From: Zoogloea oryzae
Lineage (GTDB): Bacteria; Pseudomonadota; Gammaproteobacteria; Burkholderiales; Rhodocyclaceae
Direction: 5' to 3'
Length of the DNA: 64,000 nt
NCBI RefSeq assembly: GCF_030161255.1
Contig: NZ_BSPX01000008.1
Location: 20,586-84,585, forward strand
The notes under the pieces are model-generated. The model was given only the letters and a program-made list of their open reading frames with translations, ran no database searches and was not told the DNA's origin. Position 1 is the stretch's first letter, and each line of letters starts with the position of its first letter. A program made the position numbers and the translations under genes. This document shows positions 26,886-35,600 of this stretch, piece by piece.

Positions 26886-28235
26886 GTGTCGCCGCTTCAC
26901 CCCCGCGCCCTCCTGCCCGGCTCACTGCTGTGGCGAATCTTCCTGCTGGTGGCGGTGCTGATGCTCGCCTCGGTCACGGTGTGGTCCGTCATCTTCAGCC
27001 ACTTCGACCAGCAGAACCGGGCGCGGCAGACGGCCCAGACCGTCGTCAGCATCATCAACCTCACCCGCACCGCGCTGCTCAATGCCGATCCGGCCCTGCG
27101 CAAGGATCTGCTGCTGGATCTCGCGACCCTCGAAGGCATCCGCATCTACCCGGCCGAGCCCCAGGACAAGATCGCTCCGCTTGAAGACACCGCGGTGCTG
27201 CGTCAGGTGATGACGGACGTGCGCCTGCAGCTCGGCGCCGAAACCCGCTTCGCCTCATCGTGGGAAGGCCTGCCCGGCTTCTGGGTGAGCTTCCGGATCG
27301 AAGCCGACGACCCGGCCGACCACGCGGACTTCTGGGTGATGCTGCCCGCCGAGCGGATCATCCGCCCCCACGCCCGTGAGTGGATGTGGTGGGGCCTCGC
27401 CGCCCTCAGCCTGGCGATGCTTGGCGCCTACATGATCGTCTCGCGCCTGAACCGCCCGCTGCGCGCGATGGCCGCCGCTGCGCGCACCGTTGGCCGGGGC
27501 GAGATCCCGCCACGGCTCTCCGAGCGCGGCCCCGCCGAAGTCGCCGATCTCGCTCATGCCTTCAACCAGATGTCCAACGACCTTCAGCAGCTCGATGCCG
27601 ACCGGGCGCTGATCCTCGCCGGCGTGTCCCACGACCTGCGCACCCCCCTCGCCCGCCTGCGCCTGGGCGTCGAGATGTGCGGCGCCGACCCAGCCGACGT
27701 GGACGCGATGGTCTCCGACATCGAGGACATGGACCGGATCATCGGCCAGTTCCTGGAATTTTCCCGTATCGACGGCGGCGAAACCCTCGCGGCCGTGGAT
27801 CTCGGCGAACTCGCCGACGAACTTGCCGGCGTGTATGCCCGGCGCGGCTTCCCGATCGACCTCCGGCGCAGCAGCGCCCCCCCTGCGCTGGCCCGGCCCC
27901 AGGCTCTGCGCCGGGCCGTCACCAACCTGATCGAGAACGCCCTCAACTACGCCGGCGGGCCACCCGAACTCGAAACCGGCGTAATCAACGGCCGACCGGT
28001 GCTCCACGTACTCGACCGGGGCCCCGGCATCCCGGCCTCGGAAACCGAGCGCGTCAAGCGCCCGTTCACGCGCCTGGAGGCCGCCCGCAGCAACACCAAG
28101 GGGTCGGGCCTCGGGCTCGCCATCGTTGACCGCATCATCCGGGGGCAATTTGGCGAATTCCAGCTGGCATCCCGCCCCGGCGGCGGGCTGGATGCCCTCA
28201 TCCTGCTCCAGGCCGCGCCCAAGGACCCGAGTTAA
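26886..28235 (+). CDS. envZ: EnvZ-type sensor histidine kinase
   Basis: Inner-membrane sensor of 449 residues, starting at GTG. TM1 ~16-37, periplasmic domain ~38-162, TM2 ~165-187, HAMP ~185-238, HisKA with SHDLRTPLARLRL (His249), N box NLIENALNY, and ATP-lid motifs DRGPGIP and GSGLGLAIVDRII. HDLRTP is the EnvZ-type H box. Directly downstream of ompR, so the pair is a two-component system. Confidence 0.94.
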   Translation: MSPLHPRALLPGSLLWRIFLLVAVLMLASVTVWSVIFSHFDQQNRARQTAQTVVSIINLTRTALLNADPALRKDLLLDLATLEGIRIYPAEPQDKIAPLEDTAVLRQVMTDVRLQLGAETRFASSWEGLPGFWVSFRIEADDPADHADFWVMLPAERIIRPHAREWMWWGLAALSLAMLGAYMIVSRLNRPLRAMAAAARTVGRGEIPPRLSERGPAEVADLAHAFNQMSNDLQQLDADRALILAGVSHDLRTPLARLRLGVEMCGADPADVDAMVSDIEDMDRIIGQFLEFSRIDGGETLAAVDLGELADELAGVYARRGFPIDLRRSSAPPALARPQALRRAVTNLIENALNYAGGPPELETGVINGRPVLHVLDRGPGIPASETERVKRPFTRLEAARSNTKGSGLGLAIVDRIIRGQFGEFQLASRPGGGLDALILLQAAPKDPS

Positions 28236-28274
28236 AGCTAGAATCGGAGCAATCCCCTTTATGGCGCAAAACCC

Positions 28275-28985
28275 ATGATTCTGTTCCGCCAGTTCTTCGA
28301 CGACGCCAGCTCGACGCTGACCTATCTGCTCGCCGATCCCGTCACCGGCGACGCCATCATCATCGATTCGGTCAAGGCTCACCTGGGCGCCTACCTCAGC
28401 TTCCTGCAGGAACAGGAGCTGCAGCTCGACTGGGTGCTGGAAACCCACATCCACGCCGACCACATCACCGGCTCAGCCGGCCTGTGCGAACTTACCGGCG
28501 CCCGCAGCGCCATGGGCCGGGCCGGTGCCGCCGGCTGCGCCGACCGGCTGCTCGGCGACGGCGACACCATCGTCTTCGGCAACCAGGTGATCCGCGTCAT
28601 CCCCACCCCGGGCCACACCCCGGGCTGCGTGACCTATCAATGGCGCGACCGCATCTTTACCGGCGACGCACTGCTCATCGGCGGCTGCGGCCGCACCGAT
28701 TTCCAGGGTGGCGACGCCGGCCAGCTCTACGACAGCGTCACCGAGCGGCTGTTCACGCTGCCCGATGAAACCCTGGTCTACCCCGGCCACGATTACCGCG
28801 GCGCCCGGGTGTCGTGCATCGCCCAGGAAAAACTGGGCAACCCCCGTTTCAGCGGTCACAACCGCCAGAGCTTCATCGAACAGATGGCGGCGCTCCAGCT
28901 GCCCCGCCCCGAGATGATGGACGAAGCCCTGCCCGCCAACCTCAACTGCGGTCGCAGCCGCTCGCTGGATGTCCATGGCGCCTGA
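28275..28985 (+). CDS. MBL-fold hydrolase, persulfide dioxygenase (ETHE1)-like
   Basis: Metallo-beta-lactamase fold protein of 236 residues. Metal motif THIHADH (His58, His60, Asp62, His63), TPGHTPG (His114), GDALL (Asp131), GRTDFQGGD (139-147) and PGHDY match ETHE1-type persulfide dioxygenases more than glyoxalase II. The likely reaction is oxidation of glutathione persulfide to sulfite with one iron. No rhodanese is fused. Its 3' end overlaps the truncated haemoglobin gene by 17 bp. Confidence 0.88.
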   Translation: MILFRQFFDDASSTLTYLLADPVTGDAIIIDSVKAHLGAYLSFLQEQELQLDWVLETHIHADHITGSAGLCELTGARSAMGRAGAAGCADRLLGDGDTIVFGNQVIRVIPTPGHTPGCVTYQWRDRIFTGDALLIGGCGRTDFQGGDAGQLYDSVTERLFTLPDETLVYPGHDYRGARVSCIAQEKLGNPRFSGHNRQSFIEQMAALQLPRPEMMDEALPANLNCGRSRSLDVHGA

Positions 28986-29388
28986 GCAAGCCACCACTGC
29001 CTACGCCCAGCTTGGCGGCGAAGACACCCTTCGCCGCCTCGTGCATCGCTTCTACGCTCTGATGGACACCCTGCCGGAAGCCTGGGAACTGCGCCAGATG
29101 CACCCGGAGGATCTCTCCGGCTCGGAAGAAAAACTCTTCATGTATCTGAGCGGCTGGCTCGGCGGCCCCCCGCTGTACGAGCAGGCCAACGGTCATCCGC
29201 GCCTGCGTGCCCGCCACCTGCCCTTCACCATCACCAGCGCCGAGCGCGACCAGTGGCTGATGTGCATGAACCTGGCCCTTGACGAGGTCCTTCCCGACCA
29301 CCCGCTGCGGCCACGCCTGTGGGGCGCCATCGAAGGCCTCGCCGATCACATGCGCAACAAGGCCGACCCACCGGGCGCTCGTGAATAA
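28969..29388 (+). CDS. Group II truncated haemoglobin
   Basis: Haem protein of 139 residues. LGGEDTLRRLVHRFYALMD opens the 2-on-2 globin fold; GHPRLRARHLPF carries the likely proximal His83; Trp96 follows at the conserved distal position. Such globins bind O2, NO or sulfide. The start overlaps the ETHE1-like gene (ATG 28969; an ATG at 28975 is also possible), so translation may be coupled. Confidence 0.9.
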   Translation: MSMAPEQATTAYAQLGGEDTLRRLVHRFYALMDTLPEAWELRQMHPEDLSGSEEKLFMYLSGWLGGPPLYEQANGHPRLRARHLPFTITSAERDQWLMCMNLALDEVLPDHPLRPRLWGAIEGLADHMRNKADPPGARE

Positions 29389-29426
29389 ATCGTTCGCCGA
29401 TCCCTGCCGGGTGCTTCCAGCGCCGG

Positions 29427-29442
29427 CTGTAATTCAGTACAG
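29427..29442. promoter_or_regulatory. LexA-box-like palindrome upstream of yciB
   Basis: CTGT (29427-29430), eight bases, ACAG (29439-29442) fits the CTGT-N8-ACAG LexA consensus used in many proteobacteria. It lies 90 bp before the yciB start. The inner eight bases are only partly A/T. By chance about one such match is expected in a window this size, so support is weak. Confidence 0.3.
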
Positions 29443-29532
29443 TACGCCCGTTTGCGACCCGGACCGCCCGGCCCTGCCGGCCCCTCCGTCGCCATTCCTG
29501 CGTCCTGCCGAGCCGTCTCCCAGCGTCCTGCG

Positions 29533-30069
29533 ATGAAATTCCTCTTCGACCTGTTCCCGATCATCCTGTTTTTTGTCGCGTACAAGTTTGCCGGCATCTT
29601 TGCCGCCACTGCCGTGGCCATCGCCGCGACCATCGGGCAGATCGCCTGGGTATGGTTCCGGCACCGCAAGGTCGACACCATGCTGTGGGTCAGCCTGGCG
29701 ATCGTCACCATCTTCGGCGGTGCCACGCTGATCTTCCAGAACCCCACCTTCATCAAGTGGAAGCCCACCGTACTCTACTGGTTCTTTGCCGTGGCGCTGC
29801 TGTTCTCGGCCTACGTCCTCAAGAAGAACCTCATCCGCACGATGCTCGAAGCCCAGCTCAAGCTGCCCGAGCACCTGTGGCAGACGGTCAACCTCGCCTG
29901 GGCCGGTTTTTTTGCACTGATGGGGGTGCTGAACATCTTCATCGCCTACAATTTTTCCGAAGACACCTGGGTCAACTTCAAGCTCTTCGGCGGCATGGGT
30001 CTGATGCTCGTGTTCGTGCTGGCCCAGGGAATGCTGCTGTCCCGCTACATTGAAGAGGAACCCAAGTAA
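29533..30069 (+). CDS. yciB: Intracellular septation protein YciB
   Basis: Inner-membrane protein of 178 residues with about five hydrophobic segments. MKFLFDLFPIILFF is the canonical N-terminus and fixes the ATG at 29533. NPTFIKWKPTVLYW, NLAWAGFFALMG and NFKLFGGMGL are family signatures. YciB is linked to cell-envelope maintenance and septation. It overlaps yciI as TAATG. Confidence 0.95.
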   Translation: MKFLFDLFPIILFFVAYKFAGIFAATAVAIAATIGQIAWVWFRHRKVDTMLWVSLAIVTIFGGATLIFQNPTFIKWKPTVLYWFFAVALLFSAYVLKKNLIRTMLEAQLKLPEHLWQTVNLAWAGFFALMGVLNIFIAYNFSEDTWVNFKLFGGMGLMLVFVLAQGMLLSRYIEEEPK

Positions 30070-30368
30070 TGCTGTATGTCCTGATCGGCGAAGATGCCCC
30101 CGGCTCCCTGGACAAGCGTCTCGCCGCGCGTCCCGAACACGTCGCCCGCCTGCAGGCGCTGCAGGCCGAAGGCCGACTGGTCCTGGCGGGCCCCTGCCCT
30201 GCCGTGGATTCCCCGGACCCTGGCCCTGCCGGCTTCACCGGCAGCGTGATCATCGCCGAGTTCCCTTCTCTCGCCGACGCCGAAGCCTGGGCCGCGGCCG
30301 ATCCCTACATGACCACCGGCGTGTTCGCCCGCTGTACCGTCAAGCCGTTCCGGAAAACCCTGCCGTGA
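30069..30368 (+). CDS. yciI: YciI family protein
   Basis: Small ferredoxin-like-fold protein of 99 residues. The catalytic-type His (RPEHVARLQAL) and the C-terminal DPYMTTGVFARCTVKPF match YciI. The ATG shares a base with the yciB stop, and the gene overlaps the following BolA gene as GTGA. The biochemical role is unknown. Confidence 0.92.
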   Translation: MLYVLIGEDAPGSLDKRLAARPEHVARLQALQAEGRLVLAGPCPAVDSPDPGPAGFTGSVIIAEFPSLADAEAWAAADPYMTTGVFARCTVKPFRKTLP

Positions 30369-30628
30369 GCGTCATGGACGAAATCCGCCAGCGGCTGGCC
30401 GTGCTGGCGCCGGTCAAGGTCGAGCTCATCGACGACAGCGCCCTGCACGCCGGCCATGCGGGCGCCCGCTCGGGCGGCGGGCATTACCGGCTGTCCATTG
30501 TCTCGGCGGCGTTCGCCGGCAAGAACACCGTTTCCCGTCACCGGATGATTTACGATGCGCTCGGCGACATGATGCGCAAGGAAATCCACGCCCTTGCCAT
30601 CCAGGCAGAAACCCCGGAAGACCTTTAA
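30365..30628 (+). CDS. BolA family protein
   Basis: BolA/YrbA-type protein of 87 residues. IDDSALHAGHAGARSGGGHYRLSIVS contains the conserved His/Cys-loop region, followed by KNTVSRHRMIYDALGD. These proteins pair with monothiol glutaredoxins in Fe-S and redox sensing. The GTG at 30365 overlapping the yciI stop gives the usual MSV-type N-terminus; an ATG at 30374 is an alternative. Confidence 0.92.
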   Translation: MSVMDEIRQRLAVLAPVKVELIDDSALHAGHAGARSGGGHYRLSIVSAAFAGKNTVSRHRMIYDALGDMMRKEIHALAIQAETPEDL

Positions 30629-30661
30629 ATCTCCACCCCCTACACCACGCAAGGAAAACTG

Positions 30662-31441
30662 ATGAAAACCCTCCCGAGCCGTCTGGTCGTTTCCCTCTTC
30701 GCAGCCTTCGTTGCGCTGCCCGCCTTTGCCCAGACTGTTGCCACCGTCAACGGCACCGCCATCCCCCAGGCCCGTGCCGACGTGATGATCTCCGAGCAGA
30801 AGTCCCAGGGTGCCCCTGAATCCGAGCAGCTGCGCAACGCCGTCAAGGAAGAACTTGTCCGCCGCGAGATCCTCTCCCAGGAAGCCCGCAAGAAGGGCTT
30901 CGAAAAGAACGGCAGCGTCCAGGCCCAGATGGAACTCGCCCGCCAGGCCGTGCTGATCCGCGCCTACCTGCAGGATTTCGTGAAGACCCACCCCGTCACC
31001 GACGCCGATGTGAAGTCCGAATACGACAAGATCAAGGCCCAGCTCGGCGACAAGGAATACAAGGCCCGCCACATCCTCGTCGAGAAGGAAGAGGACGCCA
31101 AGGCCATCATCGCCAAGCTCGAAAAGGGCGAGAAGTTTGAAGATCTGGCCAAGCAGTCCAAGGATCCCGGCTCCCGCGAAAAGGGTGGCGATCTGGGCTG
31201 GGCCAACCCGGCCGGCTTCGTGAAGCCTTTCGCCGAAGCGCTCACCAAGCTCGAGAAGGGCAAGATCACCACCACCCCGGTGAAGACCGACTTCGGCTAC
31301 CACGTCATCAAGCTCGAAGACAGCCGCGCCCTCAAGGCCCCGGCTTTTGACGAAGTCAAGGGTCAGCTCAAGCAACGTCTTGAGCAGCAGAGTGTCGAAC
31401 GCCATATCGCCGACCTGCGCGCCAAGGCTGCCGTCAAGTAA
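30662..31441 (+). CDS. Parvulin-type peptidyl-prolyl isomerase, exported
   Basis: Periplasmic foldase of 259 residues: signal peptide 1-23 (ending PAFA), a SurA/PrsA-like N-terminal helical domain (~25-130) and a parvulin domain (~130-230) with ARHILVEKEEDAKAII, GGDLGWANPAGFVKPFAEAL and TDFGYHVIKLED. It probably helps fold outer-membrane or secreted proteins. It is the last gene of the yciB run, with a strong terminator directly after it. Confidence 0.94.
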   Translation: MKTLPSRLVVSLFAAFVALPAFAQTVATVNGTAIPQARADVMISEQKSQGAPESEQLRNAVKEELVRREILSQEARKKGFEKNGSVQAQMELARQAVLIRAYLQDFVKTHPVTDADVKSEYDKIKAQLGDKEYKARHILVEKEEDAKAIIAKLEKGEKFEDLAKQSKDPGSREKGGDLGWANPAGFVKPFAEALTKLEKGKITTTPVKTDFGYHVIKLEDSRALKAPAFDEVKGQLKQRLEQQSVERHIADLRAKAAVK

Positions 31442-31464
31442 TTCGATCGACCGGCTCCAGCCTG

Positions 31465-31493
31465 AAAGCCGACGCGTCAGCGTCGGCTTTTTT
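31465..31493 (+). terminator. Rho-independent terminator
   Basis: AAAGCCGACGC (31465-31475) and GCGTCGGCTTT (31480-31490) form a perfect 11-bp stem with loop GTCA. The T run continues to 31493. It ends the transcript of the parvulin isomerase. Confidence 0.92.
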
Positions 31494-31565
31494 GCTTCTG
31501 GGGCCCGCCTCGCCGGCGACACGGCATACGGATAGGGCGGACTTCCACCTCGACGGGAGGTCAGG

Positions 31566-31907
31566 ATGGACAGGACATCAGCGCCGCGCCAGGAACCCTT
31601 CTGGCACCTCCTCTACCGCTATCTGTGGCCCTTCGCGTGCTTTCGCGACGTGACCCAGGGCAGCCTCATCGAACGCCGGCAGAACTACCGCTACAACCGC
31701 CAGATGGGCGTCCACCTCCCGGGATTCATGGCCAAGTGGGCCTGCCTCACGCTGGTGTTCTTCCTGCTCGGGCTGGCCTTCGAGGAACTGCTGGAAGTAA
31801 TGCTCCCCGCCGCCTGCTGCTATGTCACGAGCACCTGGGCCCTGACGATCTGCGTCCAGCTCTGCGTTGCCTGGCTATGGCTACGGCGCTTTCCAGAGCT
31901 CCATTGA
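31566..31907 (+). CDS. Small membrane protein, unknown function
   Basis: Predicted protein of 113 residues with two hydrophobic helices (~55-78 and ~82-105) separated by a Cys-Cys pair, after a charged N-terminal part with RRQNYRYNRQ. GGGAGG about 6 bases upstream of the ATG is a good ribosome site. I do not recognise the family. It lies just after the terminator and upstream of the large non-coding stretch before the TpsA gene. Confidence 0.6.
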   Translation: MDRTSAPRQEPFWHLLYRYLWPFACFRDVTQGSLIERRQNYRYNRQMGVHLPGFMAKWACLTLVFFLLGLAFEELLEVMLPAACCYVTSTWALTICVQLCVAWLWLRRFPELH

Positions 31908-32680
31908 CCTGAGGCGCGGAAAGCTGAGCCAACCACTCATACACTGCTGGCGAGTGAGAGCATGACCAAGTGAAGGGCCGTCAGCGGCGCCCCAATCTGG
32001 ACATGACGAACGTGCGCCCAAGCAAAACGACTACCCACATTGATTTACACAATACAATGTGTATACACTTACAGGCATCACATCATTCACATTGAATGCC
32101 TGCAATGCCATCCGGGGTCACGATGGAAAATAGTGCGGGCTCCCTGATGCCCCATGACACTCAGCCCATCCCATCCACAGCACCTCGCTCCGACGAGCCT
32201 CGGCAACGCCCATTCCCGCCAAACCTGCGACATCACCGCCAACGGCAGCCGCGACCACCAGGCTATTGACGGTCGCACCCAGCCCGACTGCGACTGCGGC
32301 GATCCCAGAAACAGCCAGATCCGGCTCAACCGCCTGGTCCACCGCTACGCCGGCACCAAGATCAGCGCCTCCCTCAAAGCCTGGGACCACCAATCCGGCG
32401 ACACCAACGACGACACCCAAGTCGCCATCCGGCGCCACAGCATGCCCGGCGGAACAGCCAGCCACGGCCCCCGTACCTCCATCATTCGCGCGCCCCTCGC
32501 CGCCCCCGCCCGCACCACCTTTGGCGTCCGCAGCAACGCTTGTCTCCTGAACCACAACGTTTTCGCCGGCTCACCCCCGTCTCGGTCGCCCGACTTCCAG
32601 ACGCCCATCGCCTTGATGGGCTTCGCCATCGGCCTGACCTGCCACCCCCTGGCCATCCCCCCTGAATCGGGCTTCTGACC
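31908..32680. other. 773-bp stretch without a convincing gene
   Basis: The first ~190 bases are AT-richer and contain a promoter-like sequence. The remaining ~530 bases are GC-rich and carry overlapping frames on both strands, none with a recognisable domain. One plus-strand frame (32154-32678, 174 codons) stops two bases before the TpsA start, but it has no ribosome site that I can see and its residue make-up is unlike a folded protein. A TpsB transporter gene, often found next to TpsA, is absent here. Confidence 0.5.
32040..32067 (+). promoter_or_regulatory. Sigma-70-like promoter candidate upstream of tpsA
   Basis: TTGATT (32040-32045) and TATACA (32062-32067) are separated by 16 bases, within the only AT-rich patch of the 773-bp gap. 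It would give a leader of about 600 bases before the TpsA start, which is long. Confidence 0.35.
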
Positions 32681-35600
32681 ATGAACCGACTGTGTTTCCG
32701 CCTCGTCTTCAACCCCACCCGCGGCATCCCGATGGCTGTCGCCGAAAACGCCCGCAGCCATCCGAAGGGCGGCACCCCTGGACGCAGCGCATCGCCCGGC
32801 CGCTCCGTGCGCACACCCTGCCAGACGCACCTTCGGGCCCTCACCGCCGGGGTCATGCTCATCACCGGGAGCCTGCTATGGCCCGCCCAGGTCAGCGCGC
32901 AGATCGTCGCCGACGGCCGCGCTCCCGGCAGCCAACGCCCGACCATCCTGACCGCCCCGAACGGCGTCCCCCTCATCAACATCCAGACGCCCAGCGCCGC
33001 CGGCGTATCGCGCAACACCTACAGCCAGTTCGACGTCCCTGCTGCCGGCACCATCCTCAACAACGCCCGCAGCAGCGCCACCACCCGCCTCGGCGGACTC
33101 GTGCAAGGCAACCCCTGGCTCGCCACCGGCACAGCAAGGGTCATCCTCAACGAAGTCAATGCCGCCAACCCCAGCCAGCTGCTCGGCTACCTCGAAGTCG
33201 GAGGCGCCCGTGCGGAAGTCATCATCGCCAACCCGGCCGGAATCCTCTGCAATGGCTGCGGCTTCATCAACGCGAGCCGTGCCACCCTCACCACGGGCAC
33301 GCCCGTCATCACCGACGGCCGCCTCGATGGCTACCGCGTCGGCACGGGTACGCTCGTCGTCGATGGCCTCGGGCTCGACGCGCGGGACACCGATTTCACC
33401 CAGCTCATCGCGCGGGCAATCCGGCTGAATGCCGGCGTGTGGGCCGCGGATCTTCAAGCCATAACCGGCGCCGCCGAAGTCGCGGCGGACGGCAGCAGCG
33501 CAACACCACGCCCCCCGGCCGGCTCGGCACCGGCGTTCGCCCTCGACGTCGCAGTGCTGGGTGGCATGTACGCCGGCAAGATTCACCTCATCGGCACCGA
33601 AGCTGGCGTAGGCTTCCGCAACACCGGCCAGATCGGAGCTTCAGCCGGAGAAGTGCGCATCGACCAGCGTGGCTGGATCGACAACAGCGGGCAGATAGAC
33701 AGCGCCACCCGGCTGACCATCACCACACCCGAAACCCTCACCAGCAGCGGGGCACTGCACGCCGGCACTGACGCCGTACTGAGCGGCCACGCAGGGCTCA
33801 GCCTTGATGGCAGCGCCGTTGCCGGTGGCGACCTCAGTCTGTCCGCCAGCGCCCCTGGCGCGCGTCTGACCAGCGGCGCCGACGCCTGGCTCGTCGCCGG
33901 CCACGGCAACGCTGGCGGCATGCTCAGCCTCAGCGCCGCCGGCCCCCTGGCGGCGCACGGCACCCTTATCGGTGGCGCCGCCATCGACACAAGCGCTGCC
34001 AGTCTCGACCACTCGACGGCCCGATTCACTGCCCCAGCCGTTCAGCTGCGCGCCACCCAGGGCGACCTGAATCTCTCGGCAAGCCGGCTCCACACCGAGG
34101 GCCGCCTCACCGTCAGTACGCCTGGGCTTCTTCGCAGCGCGACTGCCAACATTTCTGCCGGCCAGCTCGCGCTGGCAGCCCACGACCTCGACAACACAGG
34201 TGGCGTACTCCTCCATCTGGGCACGGACCCGCTGCAGCTTGTATTTGCCGGCACCTTCAACAACAGCAGCGGGCGCCTTGCCAGCAACGCCGTCGCGATC
34301 AATCTCGGCGCTGCCACGCTGTTCAATCGAGGCGGGCAGATCGAACACCGGGGCAACGGCACCCTCAGCCTCCGCGCCGACACTTTCAGCGGAAGCGACG
34401 GGCAACTCATTACCCAGGGCCAGCTCGACCTCACCGCGGGCCATCTCGACCTCGATCGCGCCCAGACCCAGGCCACGCATCTCACGATCACCGCCGCCGA
34501 GTTCAGCCACCGCCAGGGCACCCTCCTCCAGACCGGCAGTGCTCCGGCCTCACTCACCGTCAGCGGCCAGCTCCACAACCAGAACGGCCACATCGGCACC
34601 AACGCCGACCTCGCCCTCACCGTCGGCAGCCTGAACAACGACGGTGGCCGCCTTGAGGCACAGCACGGCAGCCTCGCCATTGGTGCTGACTTCATCAGCA
34701 ACACCCGCGGTCAGCTCTACGCCACGGACGATCTGCGCGTCACCGCAGGCACCCTCACCAATCACGACGGCAGCGCCTACGCCATGCGCGATGTGGCCCT
34801 CGCACTCGCGGGCGGACTCGAAAGCAGCGGCACGCTCGCTGCCGCCCGTCATCTGGGCGTCAGCGCGGCATGGATCCAGACCAGCCCCGGCAGCCACCTC
34901 GCCGCCGGTCTGCAGCCCGACGGCCGGCTTGAGGGCGACGGTGCGCTCACCCTCCAAGCCCGCTCAGCCCTCGCCGCCCACGGCCAGAACCTTGCGGCGG
35001 GCGCGCTCAGCATCGCCGCAAGCAGTCTCGACCTCTCCGGCAGCACAACCCGAGCCCGCAACCTCACCCTCAGCGCCGACCTGCTCGACGCCCACACAGC
35101 CCGCCTCGTGGCCAACGGACAACTGCAAGCGCAGATCAGCGGCCACCTCGACAGCCGCGACGCCTATCTGAGCGCCGACCACCTCGACCTGAGCGCCGCC
35201 AGCCTCGACAACCGCGGCGGCGCCCTCATCAGTAGCGGTACCCGCGCCGCACACCTGCAAGTACACGACGAACTCACCAACCGCGGCGGGCAGATCGCCA
35301 GCAACGCCGACCTCACCCTCAATGCAGCCACCCTCGACAATCGGGGCGGCAGCGTCGTTGCCACGCAAGACGCCCAACTCACCGTCCGCGTCGCCGGCTT
35401 GCTGGACAACACCGGCGGGCTCATTGCAGGCAATCACGGTCTCACCCTTGGCGCCTCCCGCCTCGCCAACGCCGCCGGGCAACTCGAAGCCGCCACGGGT
35501 TCCGCCCATCTCAGCACCGACTTCTTCGACAACGCCAGTGGCCGCCTCTTTGCCGCCACCAACTTCACCCTGCGGGGTGGCGAGCTGGCAAACGGCAGCG

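Noticed and set aside
32118..32555. Minus-strand Gly/Val/Ala-rich open frame in the same gap
   Set aside because: Low-complexity translation typical of a non-coding frame in high-GC DNA; no start signal.
32154..32678. Open frame of 174 codons ending two bases before the TpsA start
   Set aside because: No recognisable domain, no ribosome site, odd composition, and competing open frames on the other strand of the same GC-rich stretch.
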